Origin: Streptomyces griseoaurantiacus
GTDB taxonomy: Bacteria; Actinomycetota; Actinomycetes; Streptomycetales; Streptomycetaceae
Reading direction: 5' to 3'
Assembly (NCBI GenBank): GCA_014656015.1
Contig: BNBP01000036.1
Span: 1 to 64,000, forward strand
DNA length: 64,000 bases
Under the pieces are notes generated by a model that was given only the letters and a program-made list of their open reading frames with translations, had not been told where the DNA came from and did no database searches. This document shows positions 53,454-62,497 of the stretch, in pieces; position 1 is the first letter of the stretch, and every line of letters begins with the position of its first letter. Both the position numbers and the translations under genes were made by a program.

Positions 53454-54968
53454 ATGTCCCTCGATGAACGTGCCCCCGTCGTGCTCGAGAGGGCCGCGCG
53501 TCGCGCGCCCGTCCCGCGGCGGTCGCCCCGCCCGGACCGGGCCCTCGTCCTCCTCGCCCCGCCGGCGCTGGCCCTCGTGCTGGGACTCTGGGGCATCCGC
53601 AGGCAGAACAGCATGTGGGGGGACGAGACCGTCACCTACCAGCTCGCGCGGCGCGACCTCGCGCAGATATGGCGCACGGCCGAGCACGTGGATCTGGTCC
53701 ACGCCGTCTACTACAGCGTGATGCACGGGCTGTTCGGCCTCTTCGGCGAGGGCCTGCTGACGCTGCGGCTGCCCTCGGTGCTGGCGATGTGCGCGGCCGC
53801 GAGCGGGGTCGCGCTGCTGGGGCTGCGGCTCGCGGGGCCCCGCGCCGGACTGTCGGCGGGGCTGGTGTTCACGCTCCTCCCCCAGGTGCAGAAGTACGCC
53901 CAGGAGGGTCGCTCCTACGCCCTGGTCTGCGCCCTGGTGAGCTGGGCGACCGTCGCCCTCCTGGCCGGCCTCGCGCACCGCGACCGGTGGCGGTGGGTGG
54001 TCTACGGGGCGACGATGCTGACGGCCTGTCTGCTGCACGAGTTCGCGGTGCTCGCCCTGGCCGCGCACGGTGCCACGCTGCTCCTTGCCCGGGTCCCCCG
54101 GCCGGTGCTGAGGGCGTGGTCCGTGTCCGCCGCGGCCGTGGTGACCGGGCTGCTCCCGCTGGTCCTTCTCAGCGCGGGCCAGTCGCAGCAGGTGGCGTGG
54201 ATCAACGGGCCGGTGCGGATCCTGGACTTCCTGCCCCTGGCGGCCGCTGGTGTGGTGGGCGCGAAGGTGGTGCCCCTGCGGGCGCGGGGGCCCGTGTGGC
54301 TCGCCGCGCTGGCCGTGCCGCTGGTCGTGCTCCCCTGCCTGCTCCTGCTGCTCGCCTCCCTGGTCAAGCCGCTGTTCGTCGACCGGTACGTGCTCTACGG
54401 CAACATCGGCACCGCCCTGCTGCTCGGCGCCTGCCTGAGCCATCTGCACCGGCGGTGGTGGTCCTCCCGCACCCCGCGGACCACGGCCGTCGCCGTCCTC
54501 GCGGCACTCGCCGTCCTGGCCGCCCTCGTCCCGGCGAGCCTCGCGCTGCGGACGCCGGAGAGCCGCAGCAACGACGTGACCGCCGTCGGCGCCGCCATAC
54601 GGCACGAGGGCCGGCCCGGCGACGGGCTGCTGTACCTCCCCGCCCAGCGCAGGTCCTGGATCGGGGCCGACCCCGCGGACACCCGCGCCGTGACGGATCT
54701 GGCGCTGAAGCGGGACCCTGCCGCTTCGAACACCCTGAGCGGTGTCGAGTTCTCCGCCCGGGACGTGGCGGCGCGCATGCTGCGGTACGACCGGATCGTC
54801 GTGGTGCGCGACCCGGCGGGCGCCCGTCCGCCCGCCACCGCCCGGGAGCGGGCCAAGGCGCGCACCCTGCGGCTCCACTTCCACGTGCGGCGGAGCACCC
54901 TCGTCGACGGGGCGCGCGTCACCGTCTTCGTCCGGGACGGCGCCCCGTCCGCGAAGCCGGGTTCCTGA
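53454..54968 (+). CDS. GT39-like polytopic membrane glycosyltransferase
   Basis: 504 residues. About ten membrane segments follow a basic head. The first extracytoplasmic loop has SMWGDETVTYQLARRDLAQIW, with the acidic pair expected in GT-C transferases using polyprenyl-phosphate sugars, and LPSVLAMCAAAS follows. The C-terminal 130 residues are soluble and extracytoplasmic. It is divergent from the two-component operon. Acceptor unknown. Confidence 0.8.
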   Translation: MSLDERAPVVLERAARRAPVPRRSPRPDRALVLLAPPALALVLGLWGIRRQNSMWGDETVTYQLARRDLAQIWRTAEHVDLVHAVYYSVMHGLFGLFGEGLLTLRLPSVLAMCAAASGVALLGLRLAGPRAGLSAGLVFTLLPQVQKYAQEGRSYALVCALVSWATVALLAGLAHRDRWRWVVYGATMLTACLLHEFAVLALAAHGATLLLARVPRPVLRAWSVSAAAVVTGLLPLVLLSAGQSQQVAWINGPVRILDFLPLAAAGVVGAKVVPLRARGPVWLAALAVPLVVLPCLLLLLASLVKPLFVDRYVLYGNIGTALLLGACLSHLHRRWWSSRTPRTTAVAVLAALAVLAALVPASLALRTPESRSNDVTAVGAAIRHEGRPGDGLLYLPAQRRSWIGADPADTRAVTDLALKRDPAASNTLSGVEFSARDVAARMLRYDRIVVVRDPAGARPPATARERAKARTLRLHFHVRRSTLVDGARVTVFVRDGAPSAKPGS

Positions 54969-55003
54969 TCCCCCGCCCCCGGCCGGGTCCACGCCGGACG
55001 CGC

Positions 55004-55792
55004 TCAGCCCCGGAGCGCCTCCAGTGTGGACTCGGTGTCCGCCTTCATCCAGTCGGTGACCTCGTCGAGCTTCGGTGCGTCCTTGTCGGAGCCGTACGAG
55101 GTGAAGTAGTTGCTGTAGGTCATCGTCCACGTCATCCAGCCGTCCCGTACGGCGAGGGTGGCGTAGCGTGAGCCGGTCGTGGAGTCACTGGAGGTGTCCT
55201 GGCTGACCAGGTACGCCTCGTCCCCGATGCCGTCGACGGTGTCCACGTCGTAGCCGTCGTGCAGGTCGTCGTAGTTCTTCCACAGGGCCCGGAACTCCGG
55301 CTCCGGGTCGGTCTCCTTGTGCAGGTCCATCTGGAGGGTGAGGTAGGCGTCCGCGAGGCTCGAGGTGGACTTCCGCAGGCTCAGGCTGCAGTAGCTGGTC
55401 TCCAGGGCGGAGTCCCGGAGCGACTGGTGCGAGGCGTTGTCGTCGCCCGGGTACGTGTCGTCGAAGGACGAATGGTCGGCCTTGCCGCAGAGGTTGGCCG
55501 CGGCGGTGTAACCGCCCAGGTCCGCCCCGTCCTTCCCGGCGTCCAGGGCGAAGACGGCGACGGCCCAGGCGGCGGAGGCGAGCACGGCGCCGGCGGCGGC
55601 CCACAGCACCGCCCGCCCCGCGCCGCTGCCACCGGGGGGCCGCCCCGTGGCTGCCGGGGGGTAGGGGCCGTAGGGTCCGGGCCCGGCGTAGGTGGGGCCG
55701 CCCGAGGGCGGATACGCGTACGCGCCGGGCGGTGCCGGTGACTGCTGCTCCGGCGGTTCCGGCGGCTGCGAGGGCTTCGGCGGCGTCGACAT
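55004..55792 (-). CDS. Pro-rich single-pass membrane protein
   Basis: 262 residues. A cytosolic Pro/Gly/Tyr-rich head of about 58 residues (PPGAYAYPPSGG, GPGPYGPYPP) is followed by one membrane segment (AVLWAAAGAVLASAAWAVAVFAL). An extracytoplasmic domain of about 175 residues has two or three cysteines (NLCGKADH, SYCSLSL). It is a common Streptomyces architecture without a known role. Convergent with the GT39-like gene. Confidence 0.78.
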   Translation of the reverse strand: MSTPPKPSQPPEPPEQQSPAPPGAYAYPPSGGPTYAGPGPYGPYPPAATGRPPGGSGAGRAVLWAAAGAVLASAAWAVAVFALDAGKDGADLGGYTAAANLCGKADHSSFDDTYPGDDNASHQSLRDSALETSYCSLSLRKSTSSLADAYLTLQMDLHKETDPEPEFRALWKNYDDLHDGYDVDTVDGIGDEAYLVSQDTSSDSTTGSRYATLAVRDGWMTWTMTYSNYFTSYGSDKDAPKLDEVTDWMKADTESTLEALRG

Positions 55793-56230
55793 GACCTGAC
55801 GATAGTGCCTGATGGATGGTCAAGTACCCTTCTGTGCCGCATTGTTGCGGCCCGAGGCGGTGCGTGGGCGGCTGGTGCGGCGGGTTTCGGCCACGCGCCC
55901 CGGCCGCCCCGCGGCGGGGCGAGGATTCCCGTCCGTACCGGGCGAGGCTTGACGTGGGCGGGCCGGGTGCTTACGCTGCGAGCAGCGCCCGTGTCACGCC
56001 CCGTCCGGGGCGCCGGTGCCGTCCTCACCCTCTTTCTCCACCGCTCGCCCGTCCTCGTGCGACCGGCCGGTGGCTTTCCACCCGGCATTCCGCCGACACG
56101 GCGGTTCCCCCTCGCGGAACCGCGCCCGGAATGTCCTTCTCGCCGCCCCGCGGAGACGTGCCCTCCGGCCCTCCCCTCGCGGCCCTCCTCCTCGCGTGCT
56201 TCCGCGTTCCGTTCCGAAAGGACCGCCCCC
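55793..56230. other. 438-base region upstream of the rho paralogue
   Basis: No convincing gene. It carries a good plus-strand promoter at 55949-55977 and so leaves a leader of about 245 bases before the rho start. Such a long leader is compatible with regulation in the untranslated region, as known for other rho genes. Open frames that cross it have poor codon use. Confidence 0.55.
55949..55977 (+). promoter_or_regulatory. Sigma-70-like promoter for the rho paralogue
   Basis: -35 TTGACG, 17-base spacer, -10 TACGCT, close to the housekeeping consensus of Streptomyces. Expected transcription start near 55984. Confidence 0.7.
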
Positions 56231-57445
56231 ATGACGACCACCACCTCGACCCTCGAACGCTCCGCCGCGACACGGCGGACCCCGGGCCGCTCCCCGGACC
56301 GCACGGCTCCCGGCCGCGCCTCCGGCGACACCGCCGTGCGTACCGCCGCCGGCCTCCTCGACCTCGACCGGCACGGGAAGGGGCAGCTGCGCACCGGCGG
56401 GCTCCTGCCCACGCCCGCCGACACCGAGGTCCCGGCCGCGCTGGTCCACCGGTACGGACTGCGCGCCGGCGACCACGTCGAGGGCGTCCTCGGCGACCGT
56501 CGCGCCCTGAGCGACGTCACCCGCGTCGGCGGCCGCACCCCCGCCGAGGCCCGTGACCGGCCGCACTTCCACGACCTCACCCCGCTGCACCCGCGGGAGC
56601 GGCTGCGCCTGGAACACCCGGCCGGCGGGATCTCCGGGCGCCTGATCGACCTGCTCGCACCGGTCGGCAAGGGGCAGCGCGGGCTGCTCGTCGCCCCGCC
56701 CAAGACCGGCAAGACCGTACTGCTGCAGCAGATCGCCGCGGCCGTGGCGGGCAACCACCCGGAGGCCCACCTCATGGTGCTGCTGCTCGACGAGCGGCCC
56801 GAGGAGGTGACCGACATGCGGCGCTCGGTGCGGGGCGACGTGTACGCCTCCACTTTCGACCGCACGCCCAAGCAGCACATCGCACTCGCCGAACTCGTCG
56901 TGGAGCGCGCCAAACGGCTCGTCGAACAGGGCCGTGACGTGGTGATCCTGCTGGACTCGCTGACCCGGCTGTGCCGCGCCCACAACAACGCGGCGGGCGC
57001 CGGCGGCCGCACGCTCAGCGGTGGCGTCGACGCCTCGGCCCTGATCGGCCCGAAGCGGTTCTTCGGGGCCGCGCGGCTCGCCGAGGAGGGCGGCTCGCTC
57101 ACCGTCCTGGCCACCGCCCTGGTGGAGACCGGCTCCCGCGCCGACGACTACTTCTTCGAGGAACTGAAGAGCACGGGCAACATGGAACTACGGCTCGACC
57201 GCACCCTGGCCGCCCGGCGTGTCTTCCCCGCCGTGGATCTCGCGGGCTCCGGCACCCGGCGCGAGGAACTCCTGCTGCCCCAGGAGGAGTTGAGCACCGT
57301 ACGGGGCCTGCGGCGGGCCCTCGTGTCCCGCGAGGGGCAGGGCCAGGGGGCGGGTGGCTACGAGACGCTGCTGCAGCGGCTGCGCGCCACCCCGGACAAC
57401 GCCGCGTTCCTGCACCAGGTGCGGCCGACGCTGCGGCAGGGCTGA
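56231..57445 (+). CDS. Short Rho transcription terminator paralogue
   Basis: 404 residues. It lacks the long acidic insert of the main actinomycete Rho. The OB-fold RNA-binding domain (GLLDLDRHGKGQLR) leads to a hexameric ATPase: Walker A APPKTGKT, LLDERPEEVTDMRRSVRG, Walker B VVILLDSLTRL, Q-loop GGRTLSGGVDASAL and R-loop EELKSTGNMELRLDR. E. coli Rho has KGTGN in the last motif; here Ser314 replaces that glycine (E. coli 337). From memory, E. coli G337S confers bicyclomycin resistance. It may be a drug-tolerant backup Rho. AAAGGA lies before ATG 56231. Confidence 0.9.
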   Translation: MTTTTSTLERSAATRRTPGRSPDRTAPGRASGDTAVRTAAGLLDLDRHGKGQLRTGGLLPTPADTEVPAALVHRYGLRAGDHVEGVLGDRRALSDVTRVGGRTPAEARDRPHFHDLTPLHPRERLRLEHPAGGISGRLIDLLAPVGKGQRGLLVAPPKTGKTVLLQQIAAAVAGNHPEAHLMVLLLDERPEEVTDMRRSVRGDVYASTFDRTPKQHIALAELVVERAKRLVEQGRDVVILLDSLTRLCRAHNNAAGAGGRTLSGGVDASALIGPKRFFGAARLAEEGGSLTVLATALVETGSRADDYFFEELKSTGNMELRLDRTLAARRVFPAVDLAGSGTRREELLLPQEELSTVRGLRRALVSREGQGQGAGGYETLLQRLRATPDNAAFLHQVRPTLRQG

Positions 57446-57544
57446 CCGCGCGACGCGCGAGGGCTGCGTCAACCGGGTGCCTGATCCGCCCGTTCGGACC
57501 GGCCCGACCGGCGCGGGCAGCCTCTTTTCCCGAGCGTAGCCGGT

Positions 57545-58741
57545 ATGACCATCGGCTTCTCACACCGCATTGCCGCCTGTGGCGCCGCTCTCTGCGCGGT
57601 CGGCGCGCTGGCCCTCGCGCCGAGCCCGTCCGCCGCCGGCACGGCCCCCTCCGCACCGGCCTCCGCCCCCGCGACGCCGGAGGCGCCCGGTCGGGGCACG
57701 GCGGCCGAGGGGGCCGGTACGCAGGTGCGGCCGGGGCCGGGGGCACCCGCGGTCCCGGAGGTCTCCGCGCTCTCCTGGCTGGTGGCCGACGCCGACAGCG
57801 GGGACGTGCTCGCCGCACACGACGCGCACCGCCCGCTGCCGCCCGCGAGCACCCTCAAGGCACTGTTCGCCCTCACCGTGCTCCCCGCCCTACCCGCCGA
57901 CGCCCGGCACACCGTCGACGAGACCGAACTGCGCGGCATCGGCCCGGGCAGCAGCCTCGTCGGCGTCGCCGAGGGACTCACCTACACCGTGGCCGACCTG
58001 TGGCGCGGGGTGTTCCTCAGCTCCGGCAACGACGCGGTGCACGTGCTGGCCGCGATGAACGGCGGTCTGGAGGCGACCACCCGCCGGATGCGGGACAAGG
58101 CGCGCGCACTCGGCGCCCGGGACACCCACGTCCTCTCGCCCGACGGCTACGACCGGCCCGGCCAGGTGTCCTCGGCCTACGACCTCGCCGTGTTCGGCCG
58201 CGCCGGACTCCACGACCCGGACTTCGCGCGGTACTGCGCCACACCCGAGGCGTACTTCCCCGGGTACGGGCAGCCGTACGGCATCCAGAACACCAACCGC
58301 CTGCTGACCGGGGCCGACGGGGTGGCCCCCTACCCGGGGCTGATCGGCGTCAAGAACGGCTACACCAGCGGCGCCGGCAACACGCTGATCGCCGCGGCAC
58401 GGCGGGGCGGCCGCACCCTGGTCGTGACGGTGCTGCACCCCCGGTCAGGGGGCGGCCTCCAGGTGTACGAGGAGGCGCGGGCACTGCTGGACTGGGGGTT
58501 CGGGGCGGAGGGCCACGTGACGGCGGTGGGCTCCCTGGCACCCGCCCCTCACACGCCCGGGACACCCCCGGCACCGGCCTCCGCACCGGCGAAGGCGCGC
58601 CCCGGACCGCCCGCCCGGGCGCACGCGGCCGCCTCGTCCGACTCGCCGCTGGACGTGGCGCTGGTGTGCGGGGCGGCGCTGTCGGGGGCCGCGCTGCTCA
58701 CCCTCGCGCTGCGTGCCGTCTCCCGCCGCCGGCACGGGTGA
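57545..58741 (+). CDS. D-alanyl-D-alanine carboxypeptidase (peptidase S11)
   Basis: 398 residues. A signal peptide (CGAALCAVGALALAPSPSAAG) and Pro/Ala linker precede the penicillin-binding domain: nucleophile in PASTLKAL (SxxK), SSGN (SxN) and GVKNGYTS in place of the usual KTG. A C-terminal membrane segment (VALVCGAALSGAALLTLALRAV) with RRR anchors it. It trims peptidoglycan pentapeptides. No clear ribosome site precedes ATG 57545. Confidence 0.88.
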   Translation: MTIGFSHRIAACGAALCAVGALALAPSPSAAGTAPSAPASAPATPEAPGRGTAAEGAGTQVRPGPGAPAVPEVSALSWLVADADSGDVLAAHDAHRPLPPASTLKALFALTVLPALPADARHTVDETELRGIGPGSSLVGVAEGLTYTVADLWRGVFLSSGNDAVHVLAAMNGGLEATTRRMRDKARALGARDTHVLSPDGYDRPGQVSSAYDLAVFGRAGLHDPDFARYCATPEAYFPGYGQPYGIQNTNRLLTGADGVAPYPGLIGVKNGYTSGAGNTLIAAARRGGRTLVVTVLHPRSGGGLQVYEEARALLDWGFGAEGHVTAVGSLAPAPHTPGTPPAPASAPAKARPGPPARAHAAASSDSPLDVALVCGAALSGAALLTLALRAVSRRRHG

Positions 58742-58756
58742 CCGCCCGGAGGGCGG
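58742..58756. terminator. Short hairpin between carboxypeptidase and asparaginase genes
   Basis: CCGCCC-GGA-GGGCGG directly after the carboxypeptidase stop, between convergent genes. It is short, so termination is uncertain. Confidence 0.4.
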
Positions 58757-58777
58757 CGGGGCACGATCCCTTCCGGG

Positions 58778-59833
58778 TCATCCGGCGGCGCCGGGAGCCG
58801 GCAGCGGCGGCACCGCCGAGACGGCGCCCACCGGCCGTCCGCCGCCCAGCAGCACCGTTCCCGTGAACCCCTTGAGGGCGTCCCCGTCCACCCCGGCCCA
58901 CTCCAGCGCGGCGGCGGCCACCGGAACCCTCGCCCGGTCGGCCCCGTCGGAGACCTTCAGCGCCACCGCGCGTCCGTCCGGGAGCGCGGCCACCTGCACT
59001 CCCTCGAAGCCGTCCTTGGCGAGCAGCCCCGGCACCGCCCGCATCAGGGCGGCGACGTCGCGCGTGCTCCCGGAGGCCGTCTCCGGGTGCTCCCGCATCG
59101 CGTCCGCGACGCGTGCCTCCGCCGTTCCGGCCGGGGCAGTGGTGAGCCGGGCCGCCGCCCGCGCCAGTCCCCGCAGGGAGACGGCGAACAGCGGCGCGCC
59201 GCAGCCGTCGACGCTGACCCGGGCGATCCGCTGCCCGGTCAGCTCCTCGGCGGTCGCGGCGATCGCCCGCTGCAGCGGGTGCCCGGGGTCGAGGTAGTCC
59301 TCCAGGGGCCACCCGTTCACCCGGCAGGTGTACAGCATCGCCGCGTGCTTGCCCGAGCAGTTCTGGGCGAGCCGGGAGGGGGCCCGTCCCGCCCGGATCC
59401 ACGCCTCGCGCTCCTCCGCGCCGAAGGGCAGGTCGGGCACGTTGCGCAGGTCCCGCTCGGTGAGCCCGGCCTCCCCGAGGAGGCGGCGCACGCCGTCGAG
59501 GTGCTCCTCCTCCCCCGAGTGGCTCGCCGCGGCCAGCGACAGCAGCTCCCCGTCGAGCGGCAGTCCCGCCCGCACCATCGCGACCGCCTGCACGGGTTTG
59601 AGGGCCGAGCGCGGATAGAAGGCGGCCTCGGTGTCGCCGACGTCCAGCAGCGCCTCGCCCTCGGCTCCGAGGACGAGGACCGATCCGTAGTGGACGCCCT
59701 CGACGAGCCCGCCGCGCACCACGTGGGCGACGGGGGCGTGGCGCGGCTCCCGGATCACGGGGGCGGCGGCCACGTCGGCGCGGGAGGCCGTGGAGGCGGC
59801 GCCGGGCTCGGGGTTCTGGTGCTGCTCGGTCAC
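58778..59833 (-). CDS. L-asparaginase II family protein
   Basis: 351 residues of the asparaginase_II (PF06089-type) family, unrelated to the E. coli tetrameric enzymes. Typical blocks are HVVRGGLVEGVHYGSVLVLG, YPRSALKPVQAVAMVRAG, LSLAAASHSGEEEHLDGVRRLL, LAQNCSGKHAAML and VDGCGAPLFAVSLRGLA. The GTG shares GTGA with the stop of the upstream GntR gene, so the two are coupled. It probably releases ammonia from asparagine. Confidence 0.9.
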   Translation of the reverse strand: MTEQHQNPEPGAASTASRADVAAAPVIREPRHAPVAHVVRGGLVEGVHYGSVLVLGAEGEALLDVGDTEAAFYPRSALKPVQAVAMVRAGLPLDGELLSLAAASHSGEEEHLDGVRRLLGEAGLTERDLRNVPDLPFGAEEREAWIRAGRAPSRLAQNCSGKHAAMLYTCRVNGWPLEDYLDPGHPLQRAIAATAEELTGQRIARVSVDGCGAPLFAVSLRGLARAAARLTTAPAGTAEARVADAMREHPETASGSTRDVAALMRAVPGLLAKDGFEGVQVAALPDGRAVALKVSDGADRARVPVAAAALEWAGVDGDALKGFTGTVLLGGGRPVGAVSAVPPLPAPGAAG

Positions 59834-60561
59834 TGCTCCGGTCCGCCTTGCGTGGGGGTGTCCGTGCGCGCCGGGCGCACGATGTCGGTGAGGGTGGTCT
59901 CGACGCGGTCGAGGTGGTGGGACATGGCGCGCACCGCGTCCTGCTCGGAGCCCTCGCGCAGGGCCTCGACGAGTGCGCGGTGCTCCCGGTCGGAGTGCTC
60001 GCGCCGCCCGCCCAGGTCGTTGAGGAAGGCGGACTGGCGGGCCAGCGCGTCCCGGATCTCCTCGATCACCCGGCGGAAGACGGGGTTCTGGGCGGCCTCG
60101 GCCACGCAGAGGTGGAAGAGGGTGTCCATCGCCACCCACACGGTGGTGTCCGTCTCCCGTTCCATGCGGTCAAGGAGGTGGGTCAGCTTGTCCAGGTCGT
60201 CCGGGGTGCGGCGCAGTGCCGCGTAGCCGGCCACGGGGATCTCGACGTGCCGCCGTACTTCGAGCAGGTCACCGGCGGTGTACTCGCCGAAGGTGGGCTC
60301 GCGGGCGGCGTCGGCGACGACGTAGGTGCCCCGGCCGGTGCGGGAGACGGTCAGCCCCATGGTCTGCAGGGCGCGCAGGGCCTCGCGCAGGACGGGGCGG
60401 CTCACCTCCAGGGTGCGGCACAGTTCGGCCTCGGAGGGCAGCCGGTCGCCGATCGCGTACTCGCCGCGCTCTATCGCGCCGCGCAGGTGCGTGAGCACCG
60501 CTTCCAGGGCGCTGACGCGCCGCGGGCTCCCGGCGGCTGTCTGGCTGTCTGACAGGTTCAC
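59830..60561 (-). CDS. FadR-type GntR-family regulator
   Basis: 243 residues. The winged helix (HLRGAIERGEYAIGDRLPSEAELCRTLEVSRPVLREALRALQTMGL) and an FCD domain (LLEVRRHVEIPVAGYAA ... FHLCVAEAAQNPVFRRVI, HRALVEALREG, MSHHLDRVE) with metal-binding histidines are visible. It precedes and overlaps the asparaginase gene, so it probably controls it. GTG 60561 coincides with the expected transcription start, suggesting a leaderless message. Confidence 0.88.
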   Translation of the reverse strand: MNLSDSQTAAGSPRRVSALEAVLTHLRGAIERGEYAIGDRLPSEAELCRTLEVSRPVLREALRALQTMGLTVSRTGRGTYVVADAAREPTFGEYTAGDLLEVRRHVEIPVAGYAALRRTPDDLDKLTHLLDRMERETDTTVWVAMDTLFHLCVAEAAQNPVFRRVIEEIRDALARQSAFLNDLGGRREHSDREHRALVEALREGSEQDAVRAMSHHLDRVETTLTDIVRPARTDTPTQGGPEQ

Positions 60562-60567
60562 GAAACG

Positions 60568-60597
60568 ATCCTGCGGCCGCCGAAACGTTTCTGTCAA
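60568..60597 (-). promoter_or_regulatory. Promoter with palindromic operator for gntR-asparaginase
   Basis: Minus-strand -35 TTGACA (60597-60592), 18-base spacer, -10 CAGGAT (60573-60568). The perfect palindrome GAAACGTTTC (60582-60591) fills the spacer next to the -35. Transcription would begin near 60561, the GTG itself. Confidence 0.65.
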
Positions 60598-60674
60598 GCG
60601 CGCCGAAAGCCCTCGGACCTGCCCCGTCCGCCCGGCTGGGACCGCGCCACCACGACCCCACCGGACGCGGGCCG

Positions 60675-61511
60675 TCAGCTGTCGAGCACGCCGGCGCCGA
60701 GCAGGCCCAGCAGGGCCACGCCCACCACGAGCCGGTAGACCACGAACGCGTTGAAGGAGTGCTTGGCGACGAACTTCAGCAGCCAGGCGATGGAGGCGTA
60801 GGCGACCACGAAGGACACGAGCGTCCCGGCGGCGAGCGGAGCGGCCCCCACACCGGCTCCGAGGGCGTCCTTCAGCTCGTACAGGCCGGCACCGGTGAGG
60901 GCGGGGATGCCGAGGAAGAAGGACAGGCGGGTGGCGGCGACGCGGTCCAGGTCCAGGACGAGGGCCGTGGACATCGTGGCGCCGGAGCGGGAGAAGCCGG
61001 GGAAGAGCAGCGCCAGGATCTGCGAACTGCCGACGAGCATCGCGTCCTTGAACGAGGTGTCGTCCTCGCCCCGCTTGTGCCGGCCCATCTGGTCGGCCGC
61101 CCACATGACCCCGCTGCCGACGATCAGCGAGCCCGCCACCACCCACAGGGAGGCCAGCGGCCCCTCGATCAGCGGCTTGGCGGCGAGACCCACGATCACG
61201 ATCGGCACGGTCGCCGCGATCACCCACCAGGCGAACTTGTAGTCGTGGTGGTACCGCTCCTCGCGGTGGGCCAGGCCCCGGAACCAGGCGGAGACGATCC
61301 GCACGATGTCCTTGAAGAAGTAGACGAGCACCGCGGCGATGGCGCCGACCTGGATGACGGCGGAGAACCCGACGACGGCGTCGTTGTCGACGGGGATGCC
61401 CATCAGCCCCTCGGTGATCTTCAGATGGCCGGTGGAGGAGACGGGAAGGAACTCGGTCACCCCCTCGACGGCTCCGAGGACGACGGCCTGACCGACGCTG
61501 ATGACGCTCAT
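60675..61511 (-). CDS. uppP: Undecaprenyl-diphosphatase (BacA/UppP)
   Basis: 278 residues, polytopic. It recycles undecaprenyl diphosphate for cell-wall synthesis. The two signature regions are AVEGVTEFLPVSSTGHL (about residues 14-30) and LALLFPGFSRSGATMSTAL (about 165-183), which hold the catalytic Glu, Ser and Arg residues. Paralogues give low-level bacitracin resistance. The gene stands alone on the minus strand. Confidence 0.94.
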   Translation of the reverse strand: MSVISVGQAVVLGAVEGVTEFLPVSSTGHLKITEGLMGIPVDNDAVVGFSAVIQVGAIAAVLVYFFKDIVRIVSAWFRGLAHREERYHHDYKFAWWVIAATVPIVIVGLAAKPLIEGPLASLWVVAGSLIVGSGVMWAADQMGRHKRGEDDTSFKDAMLVGSSQILALLFPGFSRSGATMSTALVLDLDRVAATRLSFFLGIPALTGAGLYELKDALGAGVGAAPLAAGTLVSFVVAYASIAWLLKFVAKHSFNAFVVYRLVVGVALLGLLGAGVLDS

Positions 61512-61726
61512 GGGATCCAGTTCTGCTCGCGGAAGAGGAGTGGTGCGGACACGTGAGGAACGCACGTGGACGTAAGGGCGGACGTAAGGACGGGCCACGG
61601 GCCGCGGCGGGAAGCCGGGCGAGGAGTACTGCCCACGGCGTTGCCGGCGGCCGGCCTGCGTCGCTCCCGCGGCGGAACGGTCCCACCGCACGCGGGGGCC
61701 GGTCCTTCCGCCACCGCGCGGCGTCC

Positions 61727-62101
61727 TCAGGGCCACAGGACTCCGGCGAGCGAGACCCCGGCGAAGGCGGCGCCGAGCCCGGTCGCCACGCTCGCCACCG
61801 CGTTGAGGGCCGCGTAGGTACGGGCGCCGTCCTGCGCCAGCCGCAGGGTCTCGTAGGAGAAGGTCGAATAGGTGGTCAGGGCCCCGCACAGGCCGGTGGC
61901 CAGCAGCAGTTGCAGCCGGGAGCCCGCCGCGCCCGCGGTCGCGGCGCCGGTGAGGAATCCGAGGATCAGGCACCCGATGACGTTGACCACGAAGGTGCCC
62001 CAGGGGAAGACCGAGTCGTGCCGGGACTGCACCGCCCGGTCGGTGAGAAAGCGCAGCGGGGCGCCGACCATGGCACCCGCGAGGACCAGCAGCCAGTTCA
62101 C
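61727..62101 (-). CDS. crcB: Fluoride channel subunit CrcB (Fluc)
   Basis: 124 residues, four membrane segments. Conserved sites are GAMVGAPLRFLTDR, FPWGTFVVNVIGCLILGFLTG and the GLCGALTTYSTFSYET region with the fluoride-lining Phe/Thr positions. It is third in the crcB-DUF190-crcB operon, 9 bases after DUF190. Two different CrcB proteins suggest a heterodimeric channel, as in other Gram-positives. Confidence 0.93.
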   Translation of the reverse strand: MNWLLVLAGAMVGAPLRFLTDRAVQSRHDSVFPWGTFVVNVIGCLILGFLTGAATAGAAGSRLQLLLATGLCGALTTYSTFSYETLRLAQDGARTYAALNAVASVATGLGAAFAGVSLAGVLWP

Positions 62102-62110
62102 AAGCAGTTC

Positions 62111-62497
62111 TTACCTTCCGGATCCCGGTTCGCCCGGATGCCGTTCCGGGTCGCCCGGGGGCGCGGGGGTCCCCGGGGTCAGCACCTCGCATGCGTCGAG
62201 GACCGCGAGTCCGCCGGTGAGCAGTTCCTCGATACGGGGCAGGAAGGCCCGTACCCGGTCCTCGGCGTCCACGATCACGACGGCCACGGGGAGCTCCTCG
62301 CCGAGCGAGAGCAGCCGTGAGGTGTGGATCACCGAGGAGGCGCCGAATCCCTCGATGCCCCGGAACACGCTCGCGCCGGCGAGACCGGCGGCATGGGCGC
62401 GGTGCACGAGCTCCGCGTAGAGGGGCTTGTGGTGCCAGGTGTCGCTCTCGCCGAGGAACACGGTCAGGCGCAGGGCGCGGCGGGTGGGGACGGTCAT
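62111..62497 (-). CDS. DUF190 protein of the fluoride operon
   Basis: 128 residues: ALRLTVFLGESDTWHHKPLYAELVHRAHAAGLAGASVFRGIEGFGASSVIHTSRLLSLGEELPVAVVIVDAEDRV, a clear DUF190 (PII-like fold) domain, with a Pro-rich tail. The ATG shares ATGA with the upstream crcB stop. DUF190 genes commonly accompany crcB; a regulatory role on the channel is possible but unproven. Confidence 0.9.
   Translation of the reverse strand: MTVPTRRALRLTVFLGESDTWHHKPLYAELVHRAHAAGLAGASVFRGIEGFGASSVIHTSRLLSLGEELPVAVVIVDAEDRVRAFLPRIEELLTGGLAVLDACEVLTPGTPAPPGDPERHPGEPGSGR

Noticed and set aside
58320..58380. KNG instead of KTG as evidence for a dead carboxypeptidase
   Set aside because: SxxK and SxN are intact, and as far as I recall KNG occurs in other Streptomyces S11 enzymes, so loss of function is not implied.
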